Notes: generated by a model not told the origin, from the letters alone. A stretch of 64,000 nucleotides of DNA from Celeribacter baekdonensis (GCF_003047105.1 NZ_CP028472.1:248001-312000), one strand, 5' to 3'; numbered from the stretch's first letter, positions 8,587 to 20,278 are shown. A program made the numbers and translations.

Positions 8587-9630
8587 ATGAAAGCAGCAAG
8601 ACTCTACGAATATGATCCCACGATGAAGGTGCAGCTGAAGATTGAAGACGTACGTCCTCCCACGATCACAGCGCCGGATGAGGTGATCATCAAGGTCGGT
8701 GCAGCCGGCTTGTGCCGCACCGACCTGCATATCATCGAAGGTGTGTGGAAAGACATCATGGATACCGGGGGCAATCTGTTGCCTTATATCATGGGCCATG
8801 AAAATGCGGGCTGGGTCGAAGACGTGGGCAGTGCCGTCACCTCGGTGAAACCCGGCGATGCAGTGATTTGTCACCCACATCGCAGCTGCGGTATCTGCCT
8901 GAGCTGCCGGTATGGCCATGATATGTATTGCGATCACGGACTGTTCCCGGGTCTTGGTTTGGACGGCGGCTTTGCCGAATATTTCAAGACCAGCGAAAGT
9001 TCAGTCATCAAGCTGAACACCGGCATCACCCCGCTCGAAGTTGCGCCGATGGCGGATGCGGGTATCACCGCCTACCGCGCGGCCAAAAAGGCGGCAAAAC
9101 TGCTGAATCCTGGGGGCTACGTTGTGCTTGTGGGCATTGGTGGGCTTGGCCATATCGCGTTGCAAGTGCTGAAACACACAAGCGGCGCGCGGGTGATTGC
9201 GGTGGATTGTGAACCTGCCGCACAAGTGCTTGCCAAAGAATTGGGCGCGGACATCGTTCTCGACGGCGGAGCTGACCTGATCGAACAGGTGAAAGAAGCG
9301 ACCGGCGGCGGCGCACATGTTGTGATCGACTTTGTCGGTGAACATGGCACCCAAAACATCTGTTGGAAACTGCTCCGCCAGGGTGGCGAATTGATCATGG
9401 TCGGCTATGGCGGCACCGTCGAAGTGCCGACGTTGGAATTGGTCGCGAACGAAATCAAGATCGGCGGCAGCCTTGTGGGAGACTTTGTTGAGCTGGTCGA
9501 ACTCATGGAAATGAATGCCGACGGCAAGGTGAAGATGCACCAGACCGAATACAGTCTCGACAACATCAATCAGGCCATCGTCGATTTCAATGAACGCAAG
9601 TTTACCGGTCGTGGGGTGATTGTCCCCTGA
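8587..9630 (+). CDS. Zinc-dependent NAD(P) alcohol dehydrogenase
   Basis: A medium-chain dehydrogenase (347 aa) that would oxidise the alcohol made by the monooxygenase, such as 2-propanol to acetone. Catalytic zinc ligands are present (C43 in G-L-C-R-T-D and G-H-E near residue 68). The structural-zinc lobe C-G-I-C-L-S-C-x7-C lies at about 98-112, and the Rossmann motif G-I-G-G-L-G near residue 181. The equivalent position in the Gordonia prm cluster is held by adh1, a secondary alcohol dehydrogenase. Confidence 0.88.
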   Translation: MKAARLYEYDPTMKVQLKIEDVRPPTITAPDEVIIKVGAAGLCRTDLHIIEGVWKDIMDTGGNLLPYIMGHENAGWVEDVGSAVTSVKPGDAVICHPHRSCGICLSCRYGHDMYCDHGLFPGLGLDGGFAEYFKTSESSVIKLNTGITPLEVAPMADAGITAYRAAKKAAKLLNPGGYVVLVGIGGLGHIALQVLKHTSGARVIAVDCEPAAQVLAKELGADIVLDGGADLIEQVKEATGGGAHVVIDFVGEHGTQNICWKLLRQGGELIMVGYGGTVEVPTLELVANEIKIGGSLVGDFVELVELMEMNADGKVKMHQTEYSLDNINQAIVDFNERKFTGRGVIVP

Positions 9631-9691
9631 GGTCCCGGACCGGTGAGTCAACGCGCAAGGGATCGTCCCATTGACCTTGCCGATGACATCA

Positions 9692-9727
9692 GCCCTGCGA
9701 CCGCATCCTCGCTCTCGGTCGCAGGGC
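9692..9727 (+). terminator. Strong hairpin between alcohol dehydrogenase and glyoxalase genes
   Basis: A perfect 12-bp stem (GCCCTGCGACCG and its complement) with a 12-nt loop is followed by ATTTAAAACTTT. The T-tract is weak, so partial termination or a 3'-end stabiliser is more likely than full termination of the operon. Confidence 0.55.
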
Positions 9728-9758
9728 ATTTAAAACTTTCAAGCGTAGAGGACTGAAA

Positions 9759-10154
9759 ATGGCAAAAGCAATTCACTCCATGATCCGGGTGCTCAATGAG
9801 CCCCAATCTGTCGCCTTTTACCGCGCGGCCTTTGGGCTGGAGGTCGCCGAGCGGATCGACTTTGACGATTTCACGCTCATCTATCTGTCCAACACAGAGG
9901 CCACATTTGAACTGGAGCTGACGGTCAATAAGGGCACAACCGCGCCTTACGATCTGGGCAACGGCTACGGCCATCTGGCGTTCAGCGTCGAAGATCTTGA
10001 GGCCGAACACGCCCGTTTCGAGGCGGCGGGGTTTGCCCCGCGCAAGGTGGTTGATTTCAAAAGCAATGGCAAAACGCTGGCACGGTTTTTCTTTGTTCAG
10101 GACCCGGACGGGTACCAGATCGAAGTTCTGCAGCGCGCTGGCAGATATCAGTAA
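9759..10154 (+). CDS. Glyoxalase I-like VOC protein
   Basis: A vicinal-oxygen-chelate protein (131 aa) resembling lactoylglutathione lyase: H6 begins the first beta strand, G-H-L-A-F near residue 70 gives a second His, and Y-Q-I-E-V near 122 gives a Glu ligand. Glyoxalase I converts the glutathione adduct of methylglyoxal to lactoylglutathione. In this setting it could remove methylglyoxal formed from acetol, a known product of acetone hydroxylation; that link is inference. The substrate could also be another oxo compound. Confidence 0.7.
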   Translation: MAKAIHSMIRVLNEPQSVAFYRAAFGLEVAERIDFDDFTLIYLSNTEATFELELTVNKGTTAPYDLGNGYGHLAFSVEDLEAEHARFEAAGFAPRKVVDFKSNGKTLARFFFVQDPDGYQIEVLQRAGRYQ

Positions 10155-10174
10155 AATTGAAAAGGGAGGAAAAC

Positions 10175-10699
10175 ATGTCTCTTCGCAAGCAAGGTATGAC
10201 GCGCCGGCAATTGTTGTCGCAAAGCGCAGTCTTCGGCGCCAGCTTCGCCATCGGTTCCGGTTTTGTTGCGGGCCGGGTGGAGGCCGCGAACTGGGCTTTG
10301 GAGGTCGACCATCTGACGTCCGAAACCATGGCGACGCTGATCCAAATGGCGCGCGATATTTATCCGCATGATCAGGTCTCTAACGCATATTACGCCATCG
10401 CCATGAAAGGCTATGACACGCCCGAGGCCGCCGAGACCATCGAAGCCAATATCGCGGCTTTGGATGCCGCTGCAAAGGGCATCGGCTACGGGCGCTACAT
10501 CGACGTGGGGTGGGAACGTGACCGGGTGGATCTGTTGCGCGCGATGGAAAACAGCCCGTTCTTTCAACAGATCCGCGGTGGGTTGGTGACCGGCCTGTAC
10601 AACCAAAAAGCCGTCTGGCCGATCTTTGGCTACGAGGGCGAGAGCTTTTCGCAAGGCGGATACATTGACCGCGGTTTCGATGACATCAATTGGCTTTGA
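10175..10699 (+). CDS. Tat-exported small subunit of a GMC dehydrogenase
   Basis: A 174-aa protein with a twin-arginine signal (T-R-R-Q-L-L at residues 8-13, then a hydrophobic stretch ending near A-E-A at about 36). It resembles the small subunits that accompany membrane- or periplasm-located FAD alcohol and sugar dehydrogenases. The GMC enzyme that follows 12 bp later has no signal of its own, so the two are probably exported as one complex by the hitchhiker mechanism. Start chosen at 10175 after AAAGGGAGG. Confidence 0.72.
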   Translation: MSLRKQGMTRRQLLSQSAVFGASFAIGSGFVAGRVEAANWALEVDHLTSETMATLIQMARDIYPHDQVSNAYYAIAMKGYDTPEAAETIEANIAALDAAAKGIGYGRYIDVGWERDRVDLLRAMENSPFFQQIRGGLVTGLYNQKAVWPIFGYEGESFSQGGYIDRGFDDINWL

Positions 10700-10711
10700 G
10701 GGGTTTGAACA

Positions 10712-12282
10712 ATGACTGCACCTTTTGATCTGAATGACGATAGCGTTGTCGTCATCATTGGCACCGGGGCCGGTGGCGGCGTGTTGGCCAATGAATTGGC
10801 ACAAAAAGGAATTTCGGTTGTCTCGCTGGAAGCGGGCGGGCGGTATTTGCCCGAGGATTATATCAATGACGAATGGGACAGCTTTGGTCAGTTGGCCTGG
10901 ACGGACCCTCGGTCGACCTCGGGCGACTGGCGCGTGGCCAAGGATTTTTCGGGCCTGCCTGCCTGGATTGTAAAGGCGGTTGGCGGCACGACGACCCATT
11001 GGGCGGGGGCGTCTTTGCGGTTCCAGGACCACGAATGGAAACCCAAAACGACCTATGGTGATGTGCAAGGCGCAAACCTGTTGGATTGGCCAATCGACCC
11101 GCGTGAGATGGACGATTACTACACCAAGGCAGAAACCAAGCTGGGCGTCACGCGCACGGGTGGCCGGGCAGGTTTGCCGGGCAACAACAACTACAAAGTG
11201 TTCGAAGCCGGGGCAAAGGCCTTGGGCTATAAAGAGGTCCACACGGGCCGGATGGCGATCAACTCGGCCGAGTATGATGACCGCATGGCGTGCCAACAAA
11301 CCGGATTTTGTTTTCAGGGCTGTAAGTGGGGCGCAAAATGGTCCTCGGCTTACACTGACATTCCCAAAGGCGAAGCGACCGGGCATCTGGAAGTGCGTGA
11401 ACGGTGCCATGTCATGCGGATCGAGCATGATAAAAAAGGCAAGGTGAGCGGTGTCGTCTATGTCGATGCAAAAGGCAAACAGCACGAGCAAAAGGCGCGG
11501 ATTGTCTGTGTTGCCGGGAATTCAATCGAAAGCCCGCGTCTGCTGCTGAATTCGGCCTCCTCGATGTTCCCCGATGGTTTGGCGAACAGTTCGGGTCAGG
11601 TCGGGCGCAACTACATGCGCCACATGACCGGATCGGTATACGGCGTGTTTGATCAGCCGGTTCGCATGTGGCGTGGCACCACCATGGCCGGGATTATCCA
11701 AGACGAAGCGCGCCATGATCCGTCGCGGGGATTTGTCGGCGGCTATGAGATGGAGACGCTGTCTCTGGGTCTGCCGTTCATGGCGGCCTTCCTTGATCCG
11801 GGCGGTTGGGGCGTGAGTTCACCACGGCGCTCGATCACTATGAGAACATGGCTGGGATGTGGCTTGTCGGCGAAGATATGCCGCAAGAAACCAACCGGAT
11901 CACGCTGAACCATGATATAAAGGATCAACATGGGTTGCCGGTGGCGAATGTGCACTTTGATGATCACCCGAACGATATCGCAATGCGCAGTCACGCGTAT
12001 AAACAGGGTATTGCCGTGTACGAGGCCGTGGGCGCCACCCGCGTTTTCCCAACGCCGCCCTATCCATCGACCCATAATATGGGCACGAACCGGATGTCTG
12101 AAAACGCGCGTGATGGTGTGGTCAACAAGCATGGTCAGTCGCATGACATTGCCAACTTGTTTGTCTCGGACGGCAGCCAATTCACCAGCGGCGCGGCGGA
12201 AAACCCGACGCTCACCATTGTGGCATTGGCGATCCGGCAAGCCGATTACATCGCATCCGAAATGGGCAAAAAGGCGCTCTGA
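10712..12282 (+). CDS. GMC-family FAD alcohol dehydrogenase, large subunit (one apparent frameshift)
   Basis: A flavoprotein of about 523 aa with the N-terminal FAD motif G-T-G-A-G-G-G (about residues 17-23) and a C-terminal GMC domain containing the conserved H-N-M-G and N-P-T-L-T-I. The frame changes at a run of four G at 11808-11811; adding one G joins L-D-P-G-G-W-G to R-E-F-T-T. With the preceding Tat subunit it probably oxidises an alcohol or hydroxyketone in the periplasm and passes electrons to the respiratory chain. No cytochrome c subunit is encoded nearby. The substrate is unknown. Confidence 0.8.
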
Positions 12283-12304
12283 ACGCGTCTCTTGCGTTAG
12301 ATTA

Positions 12305-12330
12305 GGGCATCTCGGGACCCTGAGATGCCC
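12305..12330 (+). terminator. Hairpin between GMC dehydrogenase and katG
   Basis: A 9-bp perfect stem, extendable with a G-U pair (GGGCATCTC and its complement), lies 22 nt after the GMC stop codon. The following sequence is GTCCCGTGCTTT, so the T-tract is poor. It may end part of the operon transcript, which would leave katG with its own promoter between 12331 and 12390. Confidence 0.55.
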
Positions 12331-12378
12331 GTCCCGTGCTTTAAAATGTATGGGCCAAAACTATATGTTTCACTTTAA

Positions 12379-14592
<2,214 letters not shown>

Positions 14593-14943
14593 TCCGAGTT
14601 GAATAAGAGTGCCAGAGGCCGGATTTCGGCCTTTGGCAGACCTCGGTCTTGGCCTTTCCTGCGTCGGAAATGCGCCTTTGGCACAGGCCACCGCGTGTTC
14701 TCGTCCGTATCTGCGGAGAAAACGTTGTTCAGTTTCTGCACACTCATGCCCCGATACTGTGGAAATGAGGCGTCTCGCAGAAGGCTGCATCCATCTGATC
14801 CGTTGCATCTTTTTCCAAAATACGGCGTGTTTCAGTCTTTTTCGTCATGAAATTGCTGATGTGTTTCGCGGATCTACGCCCGTCTTTTCTCTTGGTGAGA
14901 CGAGACAACTACTGCTAATCTTTTAATCAGGGAGGAACTGAAA
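14593..14943 (+). other. Gap after katG, no gene seen
   Basis: Apart from the hairpin at 14611-14637 no gene or known RNA was recognised in these 351 bases. A promoter for the unknown gene at 14944 may lie in the AT-rich part near 14800-14930, but no clear -35/-10 or -24/-12 match was found. Confidence 0.5.
14611..14637 (+). terminator. Hairpin terminator candidate after katG
   Basis: An 11-bp stem with one G-U pair (GCCAGAGGCCG / CGGCCTTTGGC) and a 5-nt loop starts 18 nt after the katG stop codon. A clear T-run is missing, so its strength as a terminator is uncertain. Confidence 0.55.
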
Positions 14944-15432
14944 TTGGATATTTTCTCGAAGAGAGAAGGTCCACGTGCGGAAGATGTGAAGGCAAAGCGC
15001 CTGATCTCTGAAAATATGCCCGTGATCCGCAAACTCGCCGACCAGCTCAGCGGCGGTGGCTACACCCGTATGCGCCAACAAGAGGCGAAACGGCGCGAGA
15101 CGCCTAAGCTCGACGGGTTGATGATCTATGATCTCAAAGCCGCTGTACGCAATGACGTTGCCGACCCCTATGTGAAAGTCAGCCTGAACAACCGCGTTGT
15201 GTTGGCGGATAAATCCAGTGGGCTGCAGATTCAGATGCTGGGCGAAATTCGCGGTAACTTCATGTCTAAAAAACTGGTTCTTGCAACCAAGGAAAACGGA
15301 TTTTTCTCCCCGCTTGATGACGCTCTTTACGCCCTGTTGAAACACTTGGAAGGCGTTGAGATCACTCGCGAATTCACCGAAAAGGATCTGGCGAATGAGC
15401 TTGAGACTGTGTTGGACCTGAAAAGCACGTGA
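14944..15432 (+). CDS. Unknown protein between katG and the sigma-54 activator
   Basis: A 162-aa protein I do not recognise. It appears to start with TTG, since AGGGAGGAA lies at the right distance and no ATG follows soon in frame. It is soluble, with no signal peptide or membrane segment. The N-terminal third is charged and basic with a likely helix (about residues 15-55), and the remainder alternates beta strands with two acidic C-terminal helices. It sits directly before the regulator, so an accessory or sensing role in the monooxygenase system is possible but unproven. Confidence 0.6.
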   Translation: MDIFSKREGPRAEDVKAKRLISENMPVIRKLADQLSGGGYTRMRQQEAKRRETPKLDGLMIYDLKAAVRNDVADPYVKVSLNNRVVLADKSSGLQIQMLGEIRGNFMSKKLVLATKENGFFSPLDDALYALLKHLEGVEITREFTEKDLANELETVLDLKST

Positions 15433-15489
15433 GTACAGGCGCGCTTTTTGAATCTTCAGCTATGAGAAAGGAAGGCGTGTTCTCTCATC

Positions 15490-17517
15490 ATGACCCGTAC
15501 AAGTTATTACAATATGCAAAATGACAAAGCTGCGGGGCTGATATGCGGTTCCGATTATTCGGAACAGCATACCCGTGAGGCGTGGGAGCGCTTTGTGTCC
15601 TCCGGTCAAAATGCTGAGGCGCGACCTGACACTGTGCGCGAGGAAATCCTTGCCTCATGGCAGCGCAGTCGGGAACTCGGGGTCAATGCCGGGGGGCAGG
15701 CGTCGCGCAAGATCATTGACGAGAACGGGGTGTTCCTGCGCCAAGAACGCAACGCCGCTTTGCGCAAGGCGGCCTCGGCCGCCTTTAAGCGCCTTGAACC
15801 CTATCTCAGAGAGGCCAAAACGATCTTGATCCTTGCGGATGATCAGGGCGTCATCATCGACGCCATTGGCGACGAGTTGATCCTGGACGAAGGTCAGGGC
15901 ATCCATCTTGAGATCGGTGGAGATTGGAATGAACAAACCATCGGGACCAACGGCATTGGCACCGCGCTGAAGACGGGAAAGCCCGCCTATGTGCATGCCG
16001 CCGAGCATTTCGTGGAAGGCGTACAGGCTTGGACCTGCGCGGGTGCGCCGATCCGCGATCCGTTTACGCAAGAGGTCATCGGCGTTGTCGATCTGTCTGG
16101 TCCGCCCCAGATTTTCCGACAGCACAATATTGCTCTGGTTTTGGCCTCAGCCCGCGAAATTGAGATTGCGCTCGCAGAGCAGCAGAAAGACGAGCGCGCC
16201 ATGTTGCTCGAAGCCTTCATGATGTCCGAATACAGTCGGGTGCATCGGGGCGTGATCCTGCTGGATAAAAACGGGCACATCCTGTTTCGGCGTGGGGTTG
16301 ATGAGAAAACCTTGTTACAGTCCAAAGAGTTAGAGGTCGGTCACAAGCTGTTGCCAAAACTTGAGGAGCTGTCAGACGGGGAGATCACGCGCCTTCTGCC
16401 GCTGAGTATAGAGACGGAAGGTGTTGAGCGGTTGAAGTTTGAGGGCATCTATCGCGGAGCGGCGTTGTTTCTAAAGAATAACAACAGTGCGGCGCGTGTG
16501 CCTGCGTCTTGTACGATCAAACCGCGCAACAATGTGGCGGAGAATGAGATTCAGATCATCGGCAGTTCGCCCAAGATGGTGGACGCGATTGAATTGGCCG
16601 AACGGGTGGCGCAAGCCAATGTTTCCGTGCTGATCCACGGGGAAACTGGGGTCGGCAAAGAGCTGTTCGCGCGGTTGATCCATAGTCGGTTGCCGCGAGA
16701 AAAGGCACCTTACGTGCCGGTGAACTGTGCGGCAATTTCCGGCGAACTGATCGGGGCCGAACTCTTTGGCTATGAGGACGGGGCTTTCACCGGGGCAGTG
16801 CGTGGCGGACGCGCGGGCAAGTTTGAATTGGCCGATGGCGGCGTGCTGTGTCTTGACGAAATCGGTGACATGCCGATTGAATTACAGCCCTATCTGCTGC
16901 GGGCGCTTGAACAACGCGCGATCTATCGGGTCGGTGGAAGTCAACGCCGCCCGGTGGACGTTCGGCTGGTGGCGATGACAAACCGCGACCTGCGGCAAGA
17001 GATCGAAAAAGGCAATTTCCGGCGCGATCTGTTTTATCGCGTGGGTGTGGTGACCATTGAAGTGCCGCCCCTGCGGGATCGCGCGAATGACTTACTTGAA
17101 CTGGTTACGCATTTTTCGGACAGCTATGCCAAGGAAACCGGGCGTCCGCCGATGACCTTCTCTGAGGAGGTCATCAAACGGTTTATGGCCTATCAATGGC
17201 CGGGCAATGTGCGTGAATTGCGCAATGTGGTGCAGCGGGTTTATCTGATCAAGACAGATGACATTGTCCGCCTGAGGGACTTGCCGCCCGAACTACAGGA
17301 CGATTTCGCCAGCTGCGAAGAAGATCCGCTTCCGAACATTCTCAAAGGCCATTCTGGTGATCTCGAAAGCATTGAGGCCTCGGCCATCCGTCAGACAATG
17401 ATTTCGGAAAACGGCAACTTGACGCGGGTTGCGGCGGTTTTGGGGATTTCTCGCCCGACGCTATATCGCAAAATGAAGCAATATCACATTCGCAAGCCGT
17501 CCTCATCTGAGGCTTAA
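15490..17517 (+). CDS. mimR: Sigma-54-dependent activator of the AcoR/MimR type
   Basis: A bacterial enhancer-binding protein (675 aa). The N-terminal half is a GAF-type sensor region like that of AcoR. The central AAA+ domain has Walker A G-E-T-G-V-G-K-E near residue 383, the sigma-54 contact loop G-A-F-T-G-A near 431, and Walker B L-D-E-I-G-D near 456. A Fis-type helix-turn-helix closes the protein at about 640-665. It very likely senses a substrate or product and activates the -24/-12 promoter at 333. The ATG at 15490 is followed by another possible start at 15514. Confidence 0.92.
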   Translation: MTRTSYYNMQNDKAAGLICGSDYSEQHTREAWERFVSSGQNAEARPDTVREEILASWQRSRELGVNAGGQASRKIIDENGVFLRQERNAALRKAASAAFKRLEPYLREAKTILILADDQGVIIDAIGDELILDEGQGIHLEIGGDWNEQTIGTNGIGTALKTGKPAYVHAAEHFVEGVQAWTCAGAPIRDPFTQEVIGVVDLSGPPQIFRQHNIALVLASAREIEIALAEQQKDERAMLLEAFMMSEYSRVHRGVILLDKNGHILFRRGVDEKTLLQSKELEVGHKLLPKLEELSDGEITRLLPLSIETEGVERLKFEGIYRGAALFLKNNNSAARVPASCTIKPRNNVAENEIQIIGSSPKMVDAIELAERVAQANVSVLIHGETGVGKELFARLIHSRLPREKAPYVPVNCAAISGELIGAELFGYEDGAFTGAVRGGRAGKFELADGGVLCLDEIGDMPIELQPYLLRALEQRAIYRVGGSQRRPVDVRLVAMTNRDLRQEIEKGNFRRDLFYRVGVVTIEVPPLRDRANDLLELVTHFSDSYAKETGRPPMTFSEEVIKRFMAYQWPGNVRELRNVVQRVYLIKTDDIVRLRDLPPELQDDFASCEEDPLPNILKGHSGDLESIEASAIRQTMISENGNLTRVAAVLGISRPTLYRKMKQYHIRKPSSSEA

Positions 17518-17533
17518 GGGTTATGCGCTATGC

Positions 17534-17565
17534 AAAGAGGCCAGGCCTTGGGCGCTGGCCTCTTT
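17534..17565. terminator. Bidirectional terminator between convergent genes
   Basis: A perfect 11-bp stem, AAAGAGGCCAG with its complement CTGGCCTCTTT, and a 10-nt loop is flanked by A and T runs on both strands. It separates the rightward activator gene (ending 17517) from the leftward flavin reductase gene (ending 17578). Confidence 0.85.
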
Positions 17566-17577
17566 ATGTTTCTGCCG

Positions 17578-18069
17578 TCAGGCGACTTTTTGCAGCCGAT
17601 GAAATTGGGCCCCAGCGTAGATCAAAGGCTCGCCTGCGGTCTGAACGACATCTTCGATGCGGCCGATGAAAATCCGGTGGGTGCCGGACGTTGTTTCGGT
17701 CAAGACATCACAAGACAGGCTGGCAAGCGCCCCCGGCAGACGCGGTAATCCGCGCGGGCACTCTTGCCAGTCGCCAATGTCGAACTTGGCAAGCCCGCTG
17801 TGCCCATTCGCCCCGGCAAAAGTCATGGCCACATCACTTTGATGTTGGGCCAGCAATTGCACACTAAAGCGACCAGATCGGATGATTTCCGAACAGGTGC
17901 CGGTGCGATTGTTGACGCAGACCAAAAGGCTCGGAGGGGCGTCACTGACTGAACAGACGGCGGTGGCGGTGATGCCACGGCGCATCTCGCCGGTGCCGGT
18001 TGTGATCAATGTCACCGCCCCCGGAAACAGCCCCATTGTGGTGCGAAAGGTTGCTGTGTCGATGGTCAT
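17578..18069 (-). CDS. Flavin reductase, StyB-like
   Basis: A short flavin:NAD(P)H reductase (163 aa) of the HpaC/StyB family, recognised by F-P-G-A-V-T-L-I-T near residue 15, the S-x-x-P-P-S-L-L-V-C-V-N segment near 45, and G-x-H-R-I-F-I-G near 135. It supplies reduced FAD to the monooxygenase encoded immediately upstream, whose stop codon lies 1 nt before this start codon. It is the last gene of a three-gene leftward operon. Confidence 0.88.
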   Translation of the reverse strand: MTIDTATFRTTMGLFPGAVTLITTGTGEMRRGITATAVCSVSDAPPSLLVCVNNRTGTCSEIIRSGRFSVQLLAQHQSDVAMTFAGANGHSGLAKFDIGDWQECPRGLPRLPGALASLSCDVLTETTSGTHRIFIGRIEDVVQTAGEPLIYAGAQFHRLQKVA

Positions 18070-18070
18070 G

Positions 18071-19311
18071 TCACGCTGCCTGTAGGCTCGTGAGATACTC
18101 TTGTGCAGCGGTCGGATCGGCAAACCACGGAAAGAAATCACGCGGGTCGTCAAACCCATTGGCAATGCGATGCGCCAGCCCCGGCAGGACCTGAGCTGAG
18201 CCCATGATCTCCAGCACAAAAGGCGGCGGCGGCAACAGCATCATATTGGTCCAACGCACAACCCATTGCGCATACTCCCAAAACCGCTCAAACGTGGCCT
18301 GCATCCAAGCGGCGTCAAAGGGGTGATCGCCATGCTGTTCGCCATGGCGCAAGATCGCATCAAGGTAAACACCGGCCGCCTTGGCGGCGTTGTTTGCGCC
18401 CTGACCCGTGATCGGATCGTTGAGACAGACCGCATCGCCCATCCCCAAAACCAGCGCCCCGGACGGCAGCGTGCCCACAGGTTTGCGCACGGTCGGCGGG
18501 AACCGTCCGGCAAGGATGCCGTCCCCATCCGTGAGTTCGATATTACGGCACCGATCCGCTTCCCAAGGCAAGAACGTGTTGAGAATGTCCTTTGATTTGG
18601 CAAGATGTTCGGCGGGCGTTTTGACATCGCGCCAGCAATCCATCGGGCCACCCGGCACGCCTTCAAAGACCATGATTTCGCAAGGACCAGACTTGGTCAG
18701 CGCCGGAAACACGAAATATTCGCCGACACCGGGAATGAGGTTGAAACTGACGGCCGAAAAATTGTCGCGGGGGTCATGCCATGCACATACGTCAGCGCCA
18801 GCGCGCGTTGCGGCGCGTCAAAGGGCGACCGCTCTGCGTCCCGTTCAAACAGCTTGCCGATGTCGCCTTTGCCGGAGGCGACAATCACCAAATCGGCGGC
18901 TTTCGCTTCGGCTTCGAGCATTGGGATGTCGGCCTGCGTGATGATCAACTTGCCGCCCAAACGTTCGAATTCCGCAAGCCAGCGCGGCATTTTCACCCTT
19001 TGGTCGATAGACTGGGCCTTTTGATCCAGACGTGAGGACCATTCAATCACCTTGCCCGGTCCTTCGGGATTGGGGACGGAAAAGGAAATGCCTTCCACGG
19101 GCGGACATGCGTCTTCCCAAAAATTGATGCCAAGATCGCGCTCCAGCGTGAGGGCGGCGTCGAACTGGCATTGCGATGAGGTCACGCGCCCGTTGGCGAT
19201 TTCATGTGCGGTGCGGTCTTGGATCATTTTAACGTCATAGCCCTTTTGCAAAAGGCCAATGCCAAGTTGCAGGCCGGACTGACCGCCACCGACGATTGTG
19301 ATGCGTTTCAT
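18071..19311 (-). CDS. StyA-like FAD monooxygenase (one apparent frameshift)
   Basis: A single-domain FAD epoxidase of the styrene/indole monooxygenase group (group E), about 413 aa after repair. The N-terminal G-G-G-Q-S-G-L-Q-L-G (residues 8-17) is the FAD motif. The frame changes at a run of five G on the plus strand (18769-18773); one more base restores a continuous P-R-D-N-F segment. Members convert styrene to its oxide and indole to indole-2,3-epoxide. Given the isatin and anthranilate genes nearby, indole is a plausible natural substrate here; that is inference. Confidence 0.82.
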
Positions 19312-19337
19312 TGTGTCTCTCCTGTTGGGTTTATGTG

Positions 19338-20114
19338 TCAGTCGATGAGGCGCGGGATGGCCGGGGTTTTTCCCTCTGGTCCCATGGTGGTATAGCCGCC
19401 ATCGACGCGGATATCGGTGCCTGTGATGAACCCGGCTTCGTCTGAGCACAGGAACATAATGGCGTTTGCGACCTCTTCCGGGTCTCCAACGCGATCAAAC
19501 AAATGGTAGTCGGCACCGACCTTGTCGGTTTTCGCGCGGTCGCCACCGGTGAGGTTGTCCATGATGTTGGACCAGGTCCAGCCGGGGGAGACGGCATTGA
19601 CGCGAATACCATCGGGGGCCAAATCCATTGCCTGATTGCGGGTCAATTGCAGGATCGCGGCCTTGGACACGGGATAAAGCCATCGGCCTGTTTGGGCGAC
19701 GCGGGCGGATATGGACCCAAAATTGACAATGGCCCCTTTGTGTTTCGCCAGTTCGGCACGGGCGGATTGCATCAGCATCACCGACCCAACAAGGTTTACA
19801 TCCAAAGCTTCGAGCCATTCGGCCCGCGTGCTTTCAACCCCGTTGTCCAGATATGTCGCGGCCACGTTGACGAGAAAATCAATCCGGCCATGGGTGTCGA
19901 CAGTGCCTTTGACGAGGGCGTCGATATCCGCATCTGAGCGCAAATCCGCGCGGATAAAATGCACACCATCGCTGTTAAGTTTCTCCCCATTTTCGGCATC
20001 AATGTCGGCCACGACCACTTTGACGCCGTGGGATTTAAACGCGTCGACCACGGCAACGCCAATTTTCGTGGCGCCACCGGGAATGATCGCCACTTTGTCT
20101 TTCAGACCCCGCAT
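19338..20114 (-). CDS. Short-chain dehydrogenase/reductase next to StyAB-like genes
   Basis: A classical SDR (258 aa): a modified NAD motif G-G-A-T-K-I-G near residue 13, N-V-A near 85, and catalytic Y-P-V-S-K near 147. It is the first gene of the operon SDR-StyA-like-StyB-like. An SDR beside a flavin epoxidase could oxidise a diol or hydroxyindoline, as IifB does in indole degradation by Acinetobacter. The substrate is not shown by the sequence. Confidence 0.85.
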   Translation of the reverse strand: MRGLKDKVAIIPGGATKIGVAVVDAFKSHGVKVVVADIDAENGEKLNSDGVHFIRADLRSDADIDALVKGTVDTHGRIDFLVNVAATYLDNGVESTRAEWLEALDVNLVGSVMLMQSARAELAKHKGAIVNFGSISARVAQTGRWLYPVSKAAILQLTRNQAMDLAPDGIRVNAVSPGWTWSNIMDNLTGGDRAKTDKVGADYHLFDRVGDPEEVANAIMFLCSDEAGFITGTDIRVDGGYTTMGPEGKTPAIPRLID

Positions 20115-20218
20115 TTTGTGCTCCCTTTGTTGGTTTTATAAAAAGAAAGCTTGCGGAGAGAGGGGGGAGCGCGCTATCCTGTTCGCGCGGGCAGAGTCCA
20201 TATTGCGAAAAAATATGC

Positions 20219-20230
20219 TTTAGGCCTAAA
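20219..20230. promoter_or_regulatory. Perfect 12-bp palindrome in the SDR/AraC divergent region
   Basis: TTTAGGCCTAAA lies about midway between the SDR start (20114) and the divergent AraC regulator start (20279). It is a candidate operator for control of both transcripts. The palindrome is seen directly and its use is inferred. Confidence 0.4.
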
Positions 20231-20278
20231 ATAGGTGACCGCACAGACGTCCCGAATGACCATAAACAGGGGAGGCGC

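Noticed and set aside
14670..14700. TGGCAC sequence after katG as a second sigma-54 promoter
   Set aside because: The -12 half (GC at the correct 10-nt distance) is missing.
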